From: Nocardia vaccinii NBRC 15922
GTDB lineage: Bacteria > Actinomycetota > Actinomycetes > Mycobacteriales > Mycobacteriaceae
Length of the DNA stretch: 64,000 nt
Reading direction: 5' to 3'
Assembly: GCF_001613305.1 (NCBI RefSeq)
Contig: NZ_BDCC01000047.1
Coordinates: 18,058-82,057 of the forward strand
The translations under genes and the position numbers were made by a program. Positions 36,420 through 45,962 of the stretch are shown one piece after another. The notes beneath the pieces are model-generated. The model made no database searches and was not told the origin of the DNA. It saw only the letters and a list, made by a program, of their open reading frames with translations. Each line of letters opens with the position of its first letter. The stretch's first letter is position 1.

Positions 36420-36860
36420 TCATGCGCGGTCGCACCAGGTGACCTGCGCGCCGCTGGAGAATTCCTCGCGCCCGGTGACCGTGAACTGCGTCGGGCAGAA
36501 GTTACCGGCGAAGGCGCGCACGCCCTCGCCGGCGATCACCGGGTAGCTCTTGATGATCAGCCGATCGACCTCACCGAGCAGCTGCCCGGCCAGATTGCCG
36601 CCTCCGCAGAGCCAGATATCCAGTCCCTCTTCGGATTTCAGCTGCCGGACCAGCTCGACCGAATCGGTGTCGACGATCTTCACCCGCGGGTTGTCCACCG
36701 GTGCGAGGGTGCTGGAGAAGATGTACTGCTTCAGGTGGTTGTACGGGCTGGTGGCGCCGACCGCGAGGCCCGGTTCATAGCTGCCCCGGCCCATGAGCAC
36801 AGTGTCGAAGGTCTTGTTCGGCGTATCGAGCGGCAGGCCGACGTGCTCGCGGGCGAACGT
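36420..36860 (-). pseudogene. DHFR-family protein gene lacking its N-terminus
   Basis: The frame reads FAREHVGLPLDTPNKTFDTV, MGRGSYEPGLAVGATSPYNH, then LDIWLCGGGNLAGQLLGEVD and a normal C-terminus. This is a RibD_C/DHFR-family protein (usually about 185-190 residues) without its first 45-50 residues. Similarity stops exactly where a TetR fragment on the other strand begins (about 36860). A GTG at 36800 could start a shorter product, but it would lack the first strand and cofactor-binding residues. Confidence 0.75.
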
Positions 36861-37162
36861 TGGTCGAGCGAGTGTCCACCTTCCACACCGGCTATCTCGC
36901 GATCCTCGAACTGCGGCTGGAGGCCACGCGGCGGCCCGAACTCCAGGCCCTGCTCACCGATCGAGTGCGCGCGGAGCTCGACTTCAACATCCGCAACTAC
37001 CGGGAATCGCAGCTGCCCGGCGACGAGGACGCCGCCGTGCTGCTGTACCTCGCCCTGAACTGGCTCATCCTCGAACGCCTCACCCTCCCAGGCGTTTTCG
37101 ACGACCAGCGCGCCGCCGAACTGGTGCACACCATCGTGGAACGCGCCATCCCCGCCAGCTGA
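36860..37162 (+). pseudogene. tetR remnant, C-terminal ligand domain only
   Basis: From about 36860 the plus strand reads VERVSTFHTGYLAILELRLE, QALLTDRVRAELDFNIRNY and AAVLLYLALNWLILERL, the helical C-terminal domain of a TetR regulator (TetR_C_7/AcrR-like), ending at 37162. The DNA-binding half is absent; a TTG at 36860 is the only local start. It abuts the truncated DHFR-family gene head to head. Confidence 0.75.
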
Positions 37163-37224
37163 GCAACCGCCGCCGGAGCCACATACCGCGGTTGATAGTT
37201 GTCCGACACGGTGTGAGGTCGGCG

Positions 37225-37728
37225 TCAGGACTGTTCCGGTGCCGAGCGGTGTAGCCACAGGAACTTGTCCATTCCGGCCGCAAGGATGAACGGCCGCACC
37301 AGTAGCGGATATGCCTTCAGCGCGTCCGAGATCGGAACGAGTTCGGGCCGTTCCAGCGCATGATGTTCCCCGTTGCGGGTGAGCGTGCATCTTCCGGCGG
37401 CCAGCACGTTTTCGCACCAGTCGACCCGGGGGTAGGCCACCGCCAGGACGAAGCCATCGCCGAGCGGGAAGGCACTCAGCGGCGTCGAATACGGCCTGCC
37501 GCTGCGCCGCCCCACATGGTGCAGGACGCTCAGGTCGAAGTACAGCATCCCCAGGCGCGTTCCGGCGATCCCATCGGGCAGACGCCGATTCACCGTTCTG
37601 CTGAACCGGCGCGTGCGGTCGCTGACCCAACCCAACCGCATCAGCCCGGTGTAACCGAGCAAGAGCAGATAGCACGCGAGGGCGACGCCGATCGCAATGA
37701 CAGGTACCGACACCAGCATCCGCAACAT
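37225..37728 (-). CDS. deazaflavin-dependent nitroreductase family protein
   Basis: A 167-residue protein. A membrane helix near the N-terminus (VSVPVIAIGVALACYLLLLGY) precedes the DUF385/split beta-barrel core: LHHVGRRSGRPYSTPLSAFP, GDGFVLAVAYPRVDWCENVLAAGRCTL. The H-x-GRRSGR-x-x-x-TP motif is typical of F420-binding nitroreductases (Ddn/DUF385). It should use F420H2 to reduce quinones or nitro compounds. ATG 37728 or 37719; the open frame further upstream is not protein-like. Forms a same-strand pair with the paralogue at 37905. Confidence 0.85.
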   Translation of the reverse strand: MLRMLVSVPVIAIGVALACYLLLLGYTGLMRLGWVSDRTRRFSRTVNRRLPDGIAGTRLGMLYFDLSVLHHVGRRSGRPYSTPLSAFPLGDGFVLAVAYPRVDWCENVLAAGRCTLTRNGEHHALERPELVPISDALKAYPLLVRPFILAAGMDKFLWLHRSAPEQS

Positions 37729-37904
37729 CTGCGCCGACGAGGTCCGGCCGACCGAGGAGGTCTCCCGCTCCGTTCCCGGCCATCGGGTGCCGCACCCGAT
37801 GGCGGCTTCGGCGCCGGAGTACCGGCACGGACCGGTGTGCGGCACCCCTGCGGGGATCGACCCCAGCTTGCCGCGGTGTCGAGTCACGGTGCGAGAGCGC
37901 ATGG

Positions 37905-38468
37905 TCACTGTGCGTGTTCGACCGGTGATTCGGCCTGCGGTTGTGCAGGCTGGTCCGCGCCTGCATGGAGCCAGACGAACTCGTGCATTCCGGCCAGCCG
38001 CAATAGCAGCCGGTCCCGCGTCGGCCACGCGTACATTGCCTCGCGCCCGGAAACGATCTCCGGCCGCTCCAGCCGGTAGGTGCGCTCTTTCCAGGCGAGC
38101 TCGCCCGTCCCCGCGGCCATTTGGTTGCGGTACCAGTCGGTGTGCGTGCCATAGCCCAGGGGCAGCAGGAAGCCGTCACCGTAGGGATGCGCGCCCAGCG
38201 GCGTCCGGTAGACGCGGCCGCTGCGACGCCCTACGTGGGTCAGCAGTCCCCAGGATGATCGCTCGGTGCCGGAGATCGCGCGGGTCGTGTCGTTGTACCT
38301 GTGCACCAGCTTTCGGACAGGACCGCGACCGAGCAGGGTGTCCCGGTACCGCCTGACGATCCTCGGCAAGATCACCAGCCACGCCAGCACCACACCGGCC
38401 AGAACCGACACCACGACGAGAACAACGCCGGCGAGCCGTTGCCGACCGAATCCATTGTCGCTGCTCAT
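37905..38468 (-). CDS. deazaflavin-dependent nitroreductase family protein
   Basis: A 187-residue paralogue of the protein at 37225: N-terminal helix LAGVVLVVVSVLAGVVLAWLVI, then LLTHVGRRSGRVYRTPLGAH and GDGFLLPLGYGTHTDWYRNQ. The ATG at 38468 has AAGGAGGCGCTC upstream. It is probably the first gene of a two-gene unit with 37225-37728 (176-base gap). F420 is expected as cofactor; substrate unknown. Confidence 0.87.
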   Translation of the reverse strand: MSSDNGFGRQRLAGVVLVVVSVLAGVVLAWLVILPRIVRRYRDTLLGRGPVRKLVHRYNDTTRAISGTERSSWGLLTHVGRRSGRVYRTPLGAHPYGDGFLLPLGYGTHTDWYRNQMAAGTGELAWKERTYRLERPEIVSGREAMYAWPTRDRLLLRLAGMHEFVWLHAGADQPAQPQAESPVEHAQ

Positions 38469-38891
38469 GAGCGCCTCCTTCCTCGACAAGCTCACACCGG
38501 GCACCGGGCGCGACACCAGAGACGAAGGTCATCGCTGCCCAGGACCCGCCAGGTCGCTCGTCGATCGGACGATGAACCCACACGCCGGAGTCGGCACGGA
38601 TCGTCGGGGCGTTCGCGCACTACCCCCGTCGGCCCGCACCTCGACGGGATCTCGGGACGCACGTGCTGATCGCCGCGCAATGGCAGGCACAGCGGGTCGA
38701 TCGACTCGGCGCGGTATGCCCAACGGCCCTGGTTCACTGGTCGCCAACGGCGCATCATCGACTGGGCCAGGGTGGTATCCGGGAACGGGCGAAGTAGGCC
38801 GCTAGGCGGAGAGCCGCCACGTTTCGCCGCGTTCGTTATGCCGAAAGCTCGCGAGGAGAAGTCGTAAACGCTGACCTTATAAGGAGTTTCG
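38469..38891. other. intergenic region, divergent promoters
   Basis: About 420 bases between a minus-strand nitroreductase and the plus-strand ABC operon. No gene seen. ATAAGGAG before 38892 is the ABC gene's ribosome site. Confidence 0.5.
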
Positions 38892-39836
38892 ATGTCGTCG
38901 GTTATCGTTGTCCGAAATCTGCGTAAGACGTTCGGACATGTGCGGGCTCTGGACGGTCTCGACCTCGATGTCGGTGAAGGGCGGATACACGGCTTCCTCG
39001 GCCCCAACGGGTCGGGCAAAACCACGACGCTGCGCATTCTGCTGGGTATCTTGGCCCGCAGTTCGGGTGAGGTCCGGGTACTCGGTCACGACCCGTGGGC
39101 CGATGCGGTCGCATTGCACGCCGACGTCGCGTACGTTCCCGGCGACGTCACTCTGTGGCCGTCACTGTCCGGTGGTGAGACCATCGATCTGCTGGCTCGC
39201 ATGCGCGGCGGACTCGACCCGGCACGGCGCCGGGATCTGACCGAGCGTTTCGAGTTCGACCCGCGCACGCGAGCCCGTGCCTATTCCAAAGGTAACCGGC
39301 AGAAGGTCGTCCTGGTCTCGGCGTTCTCCTCCATGGCCAGGCTGATGCTGTTCGACGAGCCGACCTCCGGCCTGGACCCGCTGATGGAGAAGGTATTTCG
39401 GGAATGCGCCCGCGAGGCCGCCGCCCGCGGGGTGACCGTCCTGCTGTCCAGCCACATCCTGTCCGAGGTGGAAGCGCTGTGCGATCGAGTCACCATCATC
39501 CGCGCCGGCAGGACCGTGGAAAGCGGCACGCTGGCCGAGATGCGCCATCTCAGCCGGACCTCGATCAAGGCCGAATTGACCGGCGATCCAGGCGATCTGA
39601 GCCGCGTCCCGGGCGTCCACGATCTCGATATCGAAGGCCGTACCCTGCACTGCCAGGTCGACAGTGAACACCTCGGCGAGCTGATCCGCGTGCTCGGCGA
39701 CACCGGTATCCGTAGCCTGATCAGCCGGCCACCGACTCTGGAAGAGCTTTTCCTACGCCACTATTCGCTCGGCGGCGAAACGGGCGCCGCCGATACGGCC
39801 GCGGCGAACCGGACGCTGGAGAATGCCTCGAAATGA
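38892..39836 (+). CDS. ABC transporter ATP-binding protein
   Basis: A 314-residue ABC-2 type ATPase: Walker A GPNGSGKTT at 37-45, signature YSKGNRQKV at 131-139 (a departure from LSGGQ, as in antibiotic exporters of this group), Walker B LMLFDEPTSGLDP at 151-163, and switch His in LLSSHIL at 188. The C-terminal extension (about 225-300) is the usual DrrA-like tail. AAGGAG lies 6 bases before the ATG. It overlaps the permease gene by 4 bases (ATGA). Likely exports a hydrophobic compound. Confidence 0.92.
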   Translation: MSSVIVVRNLRKTFGHVRALDGLDLDVGEGRIHGFLGPNGSGKTTTLRILLGILARSSGEVRVLGHDPWADAVALHADVAYVPGDVTLWPSLSGGETIDLLARMRGGLDPARRRDLTERFEFDPRTRARAYSKGNRQKVVLVSAFSSMARLMLFDEPTSGLDPLMEKVFRECAREAAARGVTVLLSSHILSEVEALCDRVTIIRAGRTVESGTLAEMRHLSRTSIKAELTGDPGDLSRVPGVHDLDIEGRTLHCQVDSEHLGELIRVLGDTGIRSLISRPPTLEELFLRHYSLGGETGAADTAAANRTLENASK

Positions 39837-41491
39837 CCACCGCGACCGGAACCAGGCACCGCCCGGAGCAGGCCGAACCCGCCCGGGGGGCATCGGATTT
39901 CGCCGGTACCCGGCGGTTGTTGCGGCTGTATCTGCGGCGCGACCGGGTCGTGCTGCCGCTGTGGGTGCTACTGTTGTCGATTCCGCTGGGCAGCGTGTAC
40001 GTCGAGAGCATCGAGAAGGTCTACGGGACACTGGCCGACCGGGTGCAGTTCGCATATGCGATCAACACCAGTCCGGCGCAGCTGGCGATGTACGGCCCGG
40101 TCTACAACACCACCGTGGGCATGGTCGGCGTGTGGAAGGCGGGCGTGTTCCACACCCTCATCGCGATCGCTACGATCCTCGTCGTCATCCGGCACACCCG
40201 CGCCGAGGAGGAAACCGGGCGTGGGGAGCTGATGGCCTCGACACGGGTCGGACGCCTGGCCAACCTCACTGCGGCGTTGCTGGTGGCCTGCGGCGGTGCG
40301 CTACTGACCGGGCTGATCGGCGCCGCGAGCATCACCGCGGCCGGTGTGCCGGGTAACGGCGCACTGGCATTCGGGCTGGCCGAGGCCGGATCCGGCATCG
40401 TGTTCGCCGGCGTCGCCGCGGTCGCCGCCCAGCTCAGCGCCAGCGCCCGTACCGCACGCGGTATCGCCTTCGCGGTACTGGTGACGACCTATTTCCTGCG
40501 CGCCTTCGGTGATGTCCGAGCTGCCGACGGGCCGGCCGGCCCGCTCACCTGGCTGTCGCCGCAGGGCTGGTCACTGCAGGTGCGGCCCTACGCCGGTGAC
40601 CACTGGACAGTTCTACTGCTGCACATCGTAACGACCGGTGTCCTCATCGCGGCGGCGTACACCCTGCTGCGCCGCCGTGACCTGGGGGCCGGGCTGATCG
40701 CCGAGCGGCCCGGCCCGCGCACCGGCGGGCCGGCGCTGAGCGGGCCGTTCGGGCTGGCCTGGCGGCTACAGCGCGGCGCCTTGCTGATGTGGACCCTCGG
40801 AACCACCCTGATCGGGCTGGTCTTCGGCAGCCTCGTGCACGGCGTCGGCAACGAACTCGGCTCCAATCAGGCCCTGCACGACATCATCGCCCGGCTGGGC
40901 GGTACCCGGGCGCTCGAAGACGCGTTCGTCGCCATCGCCTACATCATGGTCGGCATGATGGCGACGGCATATTCGATTTCGGCTGCACTACGGCTGCATT
41001 CGGAGGAGAACGCGGACCACGCCGAAACCGTCCTGTCCGGCGCCGTCGGCAGAATCCGCTGGGCGGCATCGCATCTGGTCTACGCGGTCGCCGGACCGGC
41101 TGTAGCGCTCGTGGTTTCTGGCGTAGGCGCCGGGCTGGTCTACGGCGCCTACGCACACGACATTCGCGGGAAGCTGCCGCGGGTGCTGGGCGCGGCCTTG
41201 ATCCAGCTACCAGCGGTATGGGTGTTCACCGGTATCACCGTCCTGCTGTTCGGGCTGCTGCCGCGCTGGGCGCCCGTCGCGTGGGGAATCTTCACCGCGG
41301 GCATCGCGGTGTACCTGCTCGGCTCGATCTCCGGTATGCCGCAATGGATTCTGGATTGCTCACCGTACGGTCACCTGCCCAAGTTGCCGGCCGAGTCGTT
41401 TCGCGCGATGCCAGTGGTGATCATGCTACTGATCGCGGCTGTACTCGTGGGTGTCGGAGCAGCCGGTTTCCGTCGTCGCGACCTGCGCTGA
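39833..41491 (+). CDS. ABC-2 type permease (polyketide antibiotic exporter-like)
   Basis: A 552-residue integral membrane protein with about 12 hydrophobic segments in two halves (e.g. VVLPLWVLLLSIPLGSVYV, AGVAAVAAQLSASARTARG, LVYAVAGPAVALVVSGVGAG, VIMLLIAAVLVGVGAAGF). The EETGRGELMASTRVGRLA loop is typical of TM287-like "exporter of polyketide antibiotics" proteins. The start overlaps the ATPase stop, so stoichiometric production is expected. It forms one transporter with the protein at 38892. No linked biosynthetic genes are visible, so export of a toxic external compound is as likely as a self-made one. Confidence 0.9.
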   Translation: MTTATGTRHRPEQAEPARGASDFAGTRRLLRLYLRRDRVVLPLWVLLLSIPLGSVYVESIEKVYGTLADRVQFAYAINTSPAQLAMYGPVYNTTVGMVGVWKAGVFHTLIAIATILVVIRHTRAEEETGRGELMASTRVGRLANLTAALLVACGGALLTGLIGAASITAAGVPGNGALAFGLAEAGSGIVFAGVAAVAAQLSASARTARGIAFAVLVTTYFLRAFGDVRAADGPAGPLTWLSPQGWSLQVRPYAGDHWTVLLLHIVTTGVLIAAAYTLLRRRDLGAGLIAERPGPRTGGPALSGPFGLAWRLQRGALLMWTLGTTLIGLVFGSLVHGVGNELGSNQALHDIIARLGGTRALEDAFVAIAYIMVGMMATAYSISAALRLHSEENADHAETVLSGAVGRIRWAASHLVYAVAGPAVALVVSGVGAGLVYGAYAHDIRGKLPRVLGAALIQLPAVWVFTGITVLLFGLLPRWAPVAWGIFTAGIAVYLLGSISGMPQWILDCSPYGHLPKLPAESFRAMPVVIMLLIAAVLVGVGAAGFRRRDLR

Positions 41492-41702
41492 TGATCGCCG
41501 ACCGGGCCATCCCCGCTGCCGCCATGGAGCGCGCCGACCGGTGCGTATCATGATGCGGCCAGCCGGGATATTGCTGATTTCCTTGATGTGGACGTGGATC
41601 AGGTCGCCGGAGTGGGTCCGGGGCCCTCCAGCTCCAGGGATCGAATGTGCGAGAGGGCAGGCTCGTTCCGAGGTTCTGTGCTGCGTACCCGAGGAGTTCG
41701 CC

Positions 41703-42218
41703 ATGCTGAGTTACAGCGACTACCTGCGCTGGCTGTATCGGACCGGTCGGCCCAATCGGTTCGCCCGGTTGCAGAATCGGGCGTCGGCGTGGTTGTTCGC
41801 GCGGGGAGTCATGCCGCGCAGGGTCGCCGCTCTGGGCGTCGTCGGGCGGCGCAGCGGGCACTTGATCTGGTTGCCGGTCGTGCTGACCGAGGTCGATGAC
41901 CGGCGATATGTGGTGTCGATGCTGGGCCCGAACGTCAACTGGGTGCGTAATCTGACTGCTGCCGACGGTCGGGCGGTGGTGCGTCACGGGCGCTGCGAAG
42001 ATGTCCGCCTGATCGAGGTGGAGCCCGAGGACCGCCCTCCGATTCTGCGGCGCTACCTGCGGATAGCCCCCGGTGCGCGGCCACACATGCCGGTCGCGCC
42101 GAATGATCCCATCGCCGATTACCGGCGAATCGCCGCGGACTACCCGGTGTTCCGGATCGAACACTTGGCGACCAGGTCTCGAGTGCACCATTGTGCTCGC
42201 GCGCGGCCGCTGTGGTGA
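41703..42218 (+). CDS. deazaflavin-dependent nitroreductase family protein
   Basis: A 171-residue DUF385 protein: RRVAALGVVGRRSGHLIWLP, RRYVVSMLGPNVNWVRNLTA. Here the GRRSG motif is retained but the following x-TP is replaced by IWLPV, so binding details may differ from the paralogues. GAGGAG lies 7 bases before the ATG. A third family member in the window. Separate from the ABC genes by 211 bases. Confidence 0.82.
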   Translation: MLSYSDYLRWLYRTGRPNRFARLQNRASAWLFARGVMPRRVAALGVVGRRSGHLIWLPVVLTEVDDRRYVVSMLGPNVNWVRNLTAADGRAVVRHGRCEDVRLIEVEPEDRPPILRRYLRIAPGARPHMPVAPNDPIADYRRIAADYPVFRIEHLATRSRVHHCARARPLW

Positions 42219-42270
42219 GCGAACGGCAGCACTGATCGAATCTGTCTGTGCTCACTGCAAGACTCGGCAC

Positions 42271-43935
42271 ATGAGATGGGCGATCGCGCAGGCGGGGGAG
42301 GGCGGGGCACGGCTGTGCCCGCTGGACAGTGCGGGTCGGCCCGCGGGGCCGGTGGTCACCGAATCCTCGCTCGCCGAGGCGGTGCGCTCACGCCCGGAGG
42401 TCGAGCGGTGGGTCTGGCGATCGACGGCCGACATCTACCGCCGCCTGCTGGCGGCCGGTGTGCGGGTGGATCGCTGCTACGACGTCGAGGCCGCGGAGGC
42501 GCTGCTGATCGGGCACGAGCAGGGGCAGTCCGGCCAGGCTCGTTCGCTGGCTGCCGCCTGGGCGCGACGGCACGGTTTGCCGGTTCCGCCGGACGCTCCC
42601 GCCCGCGCCGCCGAGACACAGCCGACCCTTTTCGAGTCGGGCGGGGTGTCGCTGCCGGCCGGTGTCGACGAGCTCACCGCGCTGCTGGAGGTCTACGCGG
42701 GGCAGGTGGCCCGCACGGCCGAGACGGAACACCCCGAGCGAATGTGGACGCTTCTCGCGGCCGAGTCCGCGGGCATGCTGGTGGCGGTGGAAATGTCCCG
42801 GGCCGGGATCCCGTGGCGTGCCGATATTCATCGATCGCTGCTCGATTCACTTCTGGGAGAGAGGGTTTCGGGCGATGCGGAGCCGCGTCGGATGGCGGAG
42901 CTGGCTGCGGAGGTGTCCCGTGCGTTCGGCGGTGTGCGGGTGCGCCCCGATCTGCCCGCCGATATCATCCGGGCCTTCGCCCGAGCCGGAATCACGTTGT
43001 CCTCCACTCGGAAATGGGAATTGCAGGCGATCGATCACCCGGCGGTGGCGCCGTTGCTGGCCTACAAATCGCTCTACCGCCTGTACACCGCGCACGGCTG
43101 GTCCTGGATCGATCAGTGGGTGCACGGGGGCCGGTTCCGGCCCGAATATCTTCCCGGCGGCACGGTTTCGGGCCGGTGGACCACCAATGGCGGTGGCGCC
43201 CTGCAGATTCCGAAGGTGGTCCGGCAGGCGATCCGTGCCGAACCGGGCTGGCGGCTGGTGGTCGCGGACGCCGACCAGATGGAACCGCGTGTGCTCGCGG
43301 CGATTTCCCGCGATTCGGGCTTGATGGAGGTGGCCGGGCGCGGTGTGGATCTGTACGCGGATCTGGCCACGCGTGCCTTCGGCGGCGATCGCGCACAGGC
43401 CAAGCTCGCGATGCTGGGCGCCATCTACGGCCAGACCTCCGGAGACGCGCTCACCCATATGGCCGAGCTCCGCCGTCGATATCCCGCCGCGATGGCGTAC
43501 GTCGATGACGCGGCCAGGGCGGGGGAGCAAGGCCGCCTGGTACGAACGTGGTTCGGCCGCACCTGCTCGCCCGCGCTGTCCATCGATCGGGCCGACCCGA
43601 ACCAGGAGGCGGCGAGCGGATACGGCGGCACGTCCGCGGCGCGTGCTCGCGGCCGGTTCACCCGGAACTTCGTCGTGCAGGGCAGTGCCGCGGACTGGGC
43701 GCTGCTCGTGCTCGCCGGTCTGCGGCATGCGATGCACCGCGCGGGTCTGCGCGCCGAACTGGTCTTCTTCCAGCACGACGAGGTGATTGTGCACTGCCCG
43801 CGGGAGGAAGCGGCAACGGTCGTCGAAGCGATCGCGACGGCGGCGAATACCGCGGGCACGATCGCTTTCGGGCCGACGCCGGTGCGATTCCCTTGCACCA
43901 CAGCGGTAGTGGAATGCTACGGCGACGCCAAATGA
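42271..43935 (+). CDS. family A DNA polymerase (bifunctional 3'-5' exonuclease/polymerase type)
   Basis: A 554-residue stand-alone family A polymerase. Motif A is DADQMEPR at 333-340 (DYSQIELR in Pol I), motif B is RAQAKLAMLGAIYG at 374-387 and motif C is QHDE at 501-504, so the polymerase site looks complete. The N-terminal region (1-120) sits where the exonuclease fold would be but lacks a DxE motif, suggesting a degenerate, non-catalytic domain. Much shorter than PolA (about 900) and without the 5' nuclease. Such proteins are common, poorly studied accessory polymerases in actinobacteria, perhaps for repair. ATG 42271; the longer open frame overlaps the upstream gene. Confidence 0.85.
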   Translation: MRWAIAQAGEGGARLCPLDSAGRPAGPVVTESSLAEAVRSRPEVERWVWRSTADIYRRLLAAGVRVDRCYDVEAAEALLIGHEQGQSGQARSLAAAWARRHGLPVPPDAPARAAETQPTLFESGGVSLPAGVDELTALLEVYAGQVARTAETEHPERMWTLLAAESAGMLVAVEMSRAGIPWRADIHRSLLDSLLGERVSGDAEPRRMAELAAEVSRAFGGVRVRPDLPADIIRAFARAGITLSSTRKWELQAIDHPAVAPLLAYKSLYRLYTAHGWSWIDQWVHGGRFRPEYLPGGTVSGRWTTNGGGALQIPKVVRQAIRAEPGWRLVVADADQMEPRVLAAISRDSGLMEVAGRGVDLYADLATRAFGGDRAQAKLAMLGAIYGQTSGDALTHMAELRRRYPAAMAYVDDAARAGEQGRLVRTWFGRTCSPALSIDRADPNQEAASGYGGTSAARARGRFTRNFVVQGSAADWALLVLAGLRHAMHRAGLRAELVFFQHDEVIVHCPREEAATVVEAIATAANTAGTIAFGPTPVRFPCTTAVVECYGDAK

Positions 43936-43986
43936 ACGGCCCCAGCGGCGGTGGGACGCCCGGACTCGCAGGAGAGGAGGAGTCCC

Positions 43987-44949
43987 GTGGAGCACGGTTA
44001 TCAATCCGAATCCGACTCGACGAGGGATTCCATGACGACCGAGGATCGAAGGGATTCCTGGCGCGACTATCTGTTGACGCGACAGGGCCCCACCGGTGTG
44101 GCGTTCCGTGGCAGCGACTCGGCCGGCGACTTCACCTGGTCCACGATTGCTCAATCGGTAGGTCCGGCAAAGCAACTCGTGAACTTCGTGTCCGGACCCG
44201 TGCACTACCGGCGAACCGATCGGCAAGTGCGCGGCGGCGACGACAACTTCCGGCTGATGGTTCCGGTGGAAGGAGAGTTCAAGGTACGCCAGCGCGACTC
44301 CGCGGAAATCGTCGAACCCGGCACGATCGCGTTCCTGCGTTGGGGCGAGCGCGTGGTCCTGGACCACGACACGCCGATGCGGGCACTGATCATGACGGTC
44401 CCGCGAGAAGCCGTGGGGCACGCTGGTGCGGAGAACGCCCCGCTCGTACTCGATCCCCGTCGGCCCCTGGTCCAGTCGCTCCTGAGCGAGATCACCCAAC
44501 TGCACGCCCACCACGGGCACTGGGCCACAGCTGATTTCACCATCGCGTACGACAACGCGCTCCGATCACTGAACGGGGTGCTCAACCCGCCCCCGGGCCC
44601 CGCGGATCGACGTGCTCTGCTGGCCGTCAGGGCGCGCGAGATCATGGAGCACCACGCGGACGATCCCCGGCTGACAGTGGACGCCGTCGTCAAGATGTGT
44701 GAGGTTTCCCGGCGGACGCTGTACAGCGCGCTGACCGAAACGTTCGGCCAGGCGCCGGCCGATTTGCTGCGCGCCATCCGCCTCGAGCGCGCGTTCGACC
44801 GCCTATCCCAGCCCGAACCCGCCGACATGAAAGCCATTGCCCGCGCGGCGGGGTACTCCAGACCGAGCGGTCTACTGGAGGCGCTCCGCCGGGAATACGT
44901 CGGACCGCCTCCGAAACAGATGCGCCGCAGCCGATCTCGCGGCCGGTGA
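43987..44949 (+). CDS. AraC family transcriptional regulator
   Basis: A 320-residue regulator from GTG 43987 (GGAGAGGAGGAG upstream). The N-terminal 200 residues have a cupin-like effector domain (FVSGPVHYRRTDRQVRGGDD, FRLMVPVEGEFKVRQRD, IVEPGTIAFLRWGERV), and residues 215-310 carry the AraC double HTH (DPRLTVDAVVKMCEVSRRTLYSALTE; RLERAFDRLSQ; AIARAAGYSRPSGLLEALR). It lies 50 bases after the polymerase gene but is unlikely to be functionally linked. Its target and ligand are unknown. Confidence 0.88.
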   Translation: MEHGYQSESDSTRDSMTTEDRRDSWRDYLLTRQGPTGVAFRGSDSAGDFTWSTIAQSVGPAKQLVNFVSGPVHYRRTDRQVRGGDDNFRLMVPVEGEFKVRQRDSAEIVEPGTIAFLRWGERVVLDHDTPMRALIMTVPREAVGHAGAENAPLVLDPRRPLVQSLLSEITQLHAHHGHWATADFTIAYDNALRSLNGVLNPPPGPADRRALLAVRAREIMEHHADDPRLTVDAVVKMCEVSRRTLYSALTETFGQAPADLLRAIRLERAFDRLSQPEPADMKAIARAAGYSRPSGLLEALRREYVGPPPKQMRRSRSRGR

Positions 44950-45496
44950 ATACCCGATCGTCATGCTGCGGCACGACCGCACACCGTCGCCGCCCCCTTC
45001 ACGGCGACGATATGCGGGCCGGGCCGTGGTACGACGGGGCGAACCCGTCGGGACGGCGGCCGTGCCCGCGAGCGATGAACCCGGTTGTCGTGTGGGGTTC
45101 GTCGACCGAGGCAGACGTAGAGAAAAGCTAGCCGGGAATTCGGCCGAATCCTGGCAGGTTTGTCACGATCTCCGGCAAGCGGTTGCCGACCCGGTCTGCC
45201 CAGCAGGGTGGCAAACCGGCGCCCGAGGGTGGTCGGGCCGCCCGCAAGTCGCCCGGCTGTGGTTGCACGTCCTCATCGATGTCGAGGTTCCAGGATTGGG
45301 TGCCGGCGAAGTGCCGTCGTAACCCGACTTCAGGAACAGGCGAGTCACCGACTCGATGATGGTCAGCGCCGTCGCGAGCTCGGCGTCGCCGGTGAAGGCC
45401 GCATCAGCAGCTGGGAGCTCTGTCACCTGCTGCGACCGGCCGTAGGGAGGCGCTGACCGGGGTCGTGTACGGCTTGCTGTCGGTGCCTCGGGCGTG
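44950..45496. other. intergenic region, no gene seen
   Basis: About 550 bases. All reading frames give Arg/Pro-rich, low-confidence translations, and I found no repeats or strong hairpins. Confidence 0.45.
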
Positions 45497-45734
45497 TCAG
45501 TCGACAGGCCCCCGGGCGGTCAGGACGGTCCTGAGGACGTGCTCGACCGCGGACTCGAACAGCGCCCCCCCGTAGCTCGTTTCGTTCGGCGAGGTTGCGG
45601 GTGGCGAGGTCGAGCATCTGGTCGGGGGTCAGGCGGCGCACCACCAGGGCGGCAACGTCTTCCAGATCGAGGTCGCTGTTCGCGTTGTCCAGTCTGGTCA
45701 GGGCGAACGCGACCACGATTTCCTCGTCGGTCAT
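45497..45734 (-). pseudogene. small acidic hypothetical protein, frameshifted in a C7 tract
   Basis: From ATG 45734 the frame reads TDEEIVVAFALTRLDNANSD, LDLEDVAALVVRRLTPDQML, DLATRNLAERNELRG. At 45565-45571 lies a run of seven C (G on the coding strand). With six, the next frame continues ALFESAVEHVLRTVLTARG and stops at 45497, giving about 78 helical residues with consistent composition. With seven, the product gains a long Arg-rich tail. So either a frameshifted gene, a slippage-prone tract or an assembly error. No family recognised. Confidence 0.5.
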
Positions 45735-45962
45735 ACTTCGCCTCCGCCGTCGCTCGTACGGTTACGTCATGGGTAGCCAGGCTCAATGCTACGGCGTTGG
45801 TCGTCTCGCTGCCCGGGGCCGCCGATCGGTGCGATCCGGGAGGTTCGTGGTGCGTTGCCCGATCTTCGCCCGCGTCATCGAACCTGTTGTAGTGCAGTGT
45901 AATCGGAGCCGCTGGACTCGGCCCCGAGGGCGTGGTCGGAGAACAGGGTCGATCAGCTCGCG

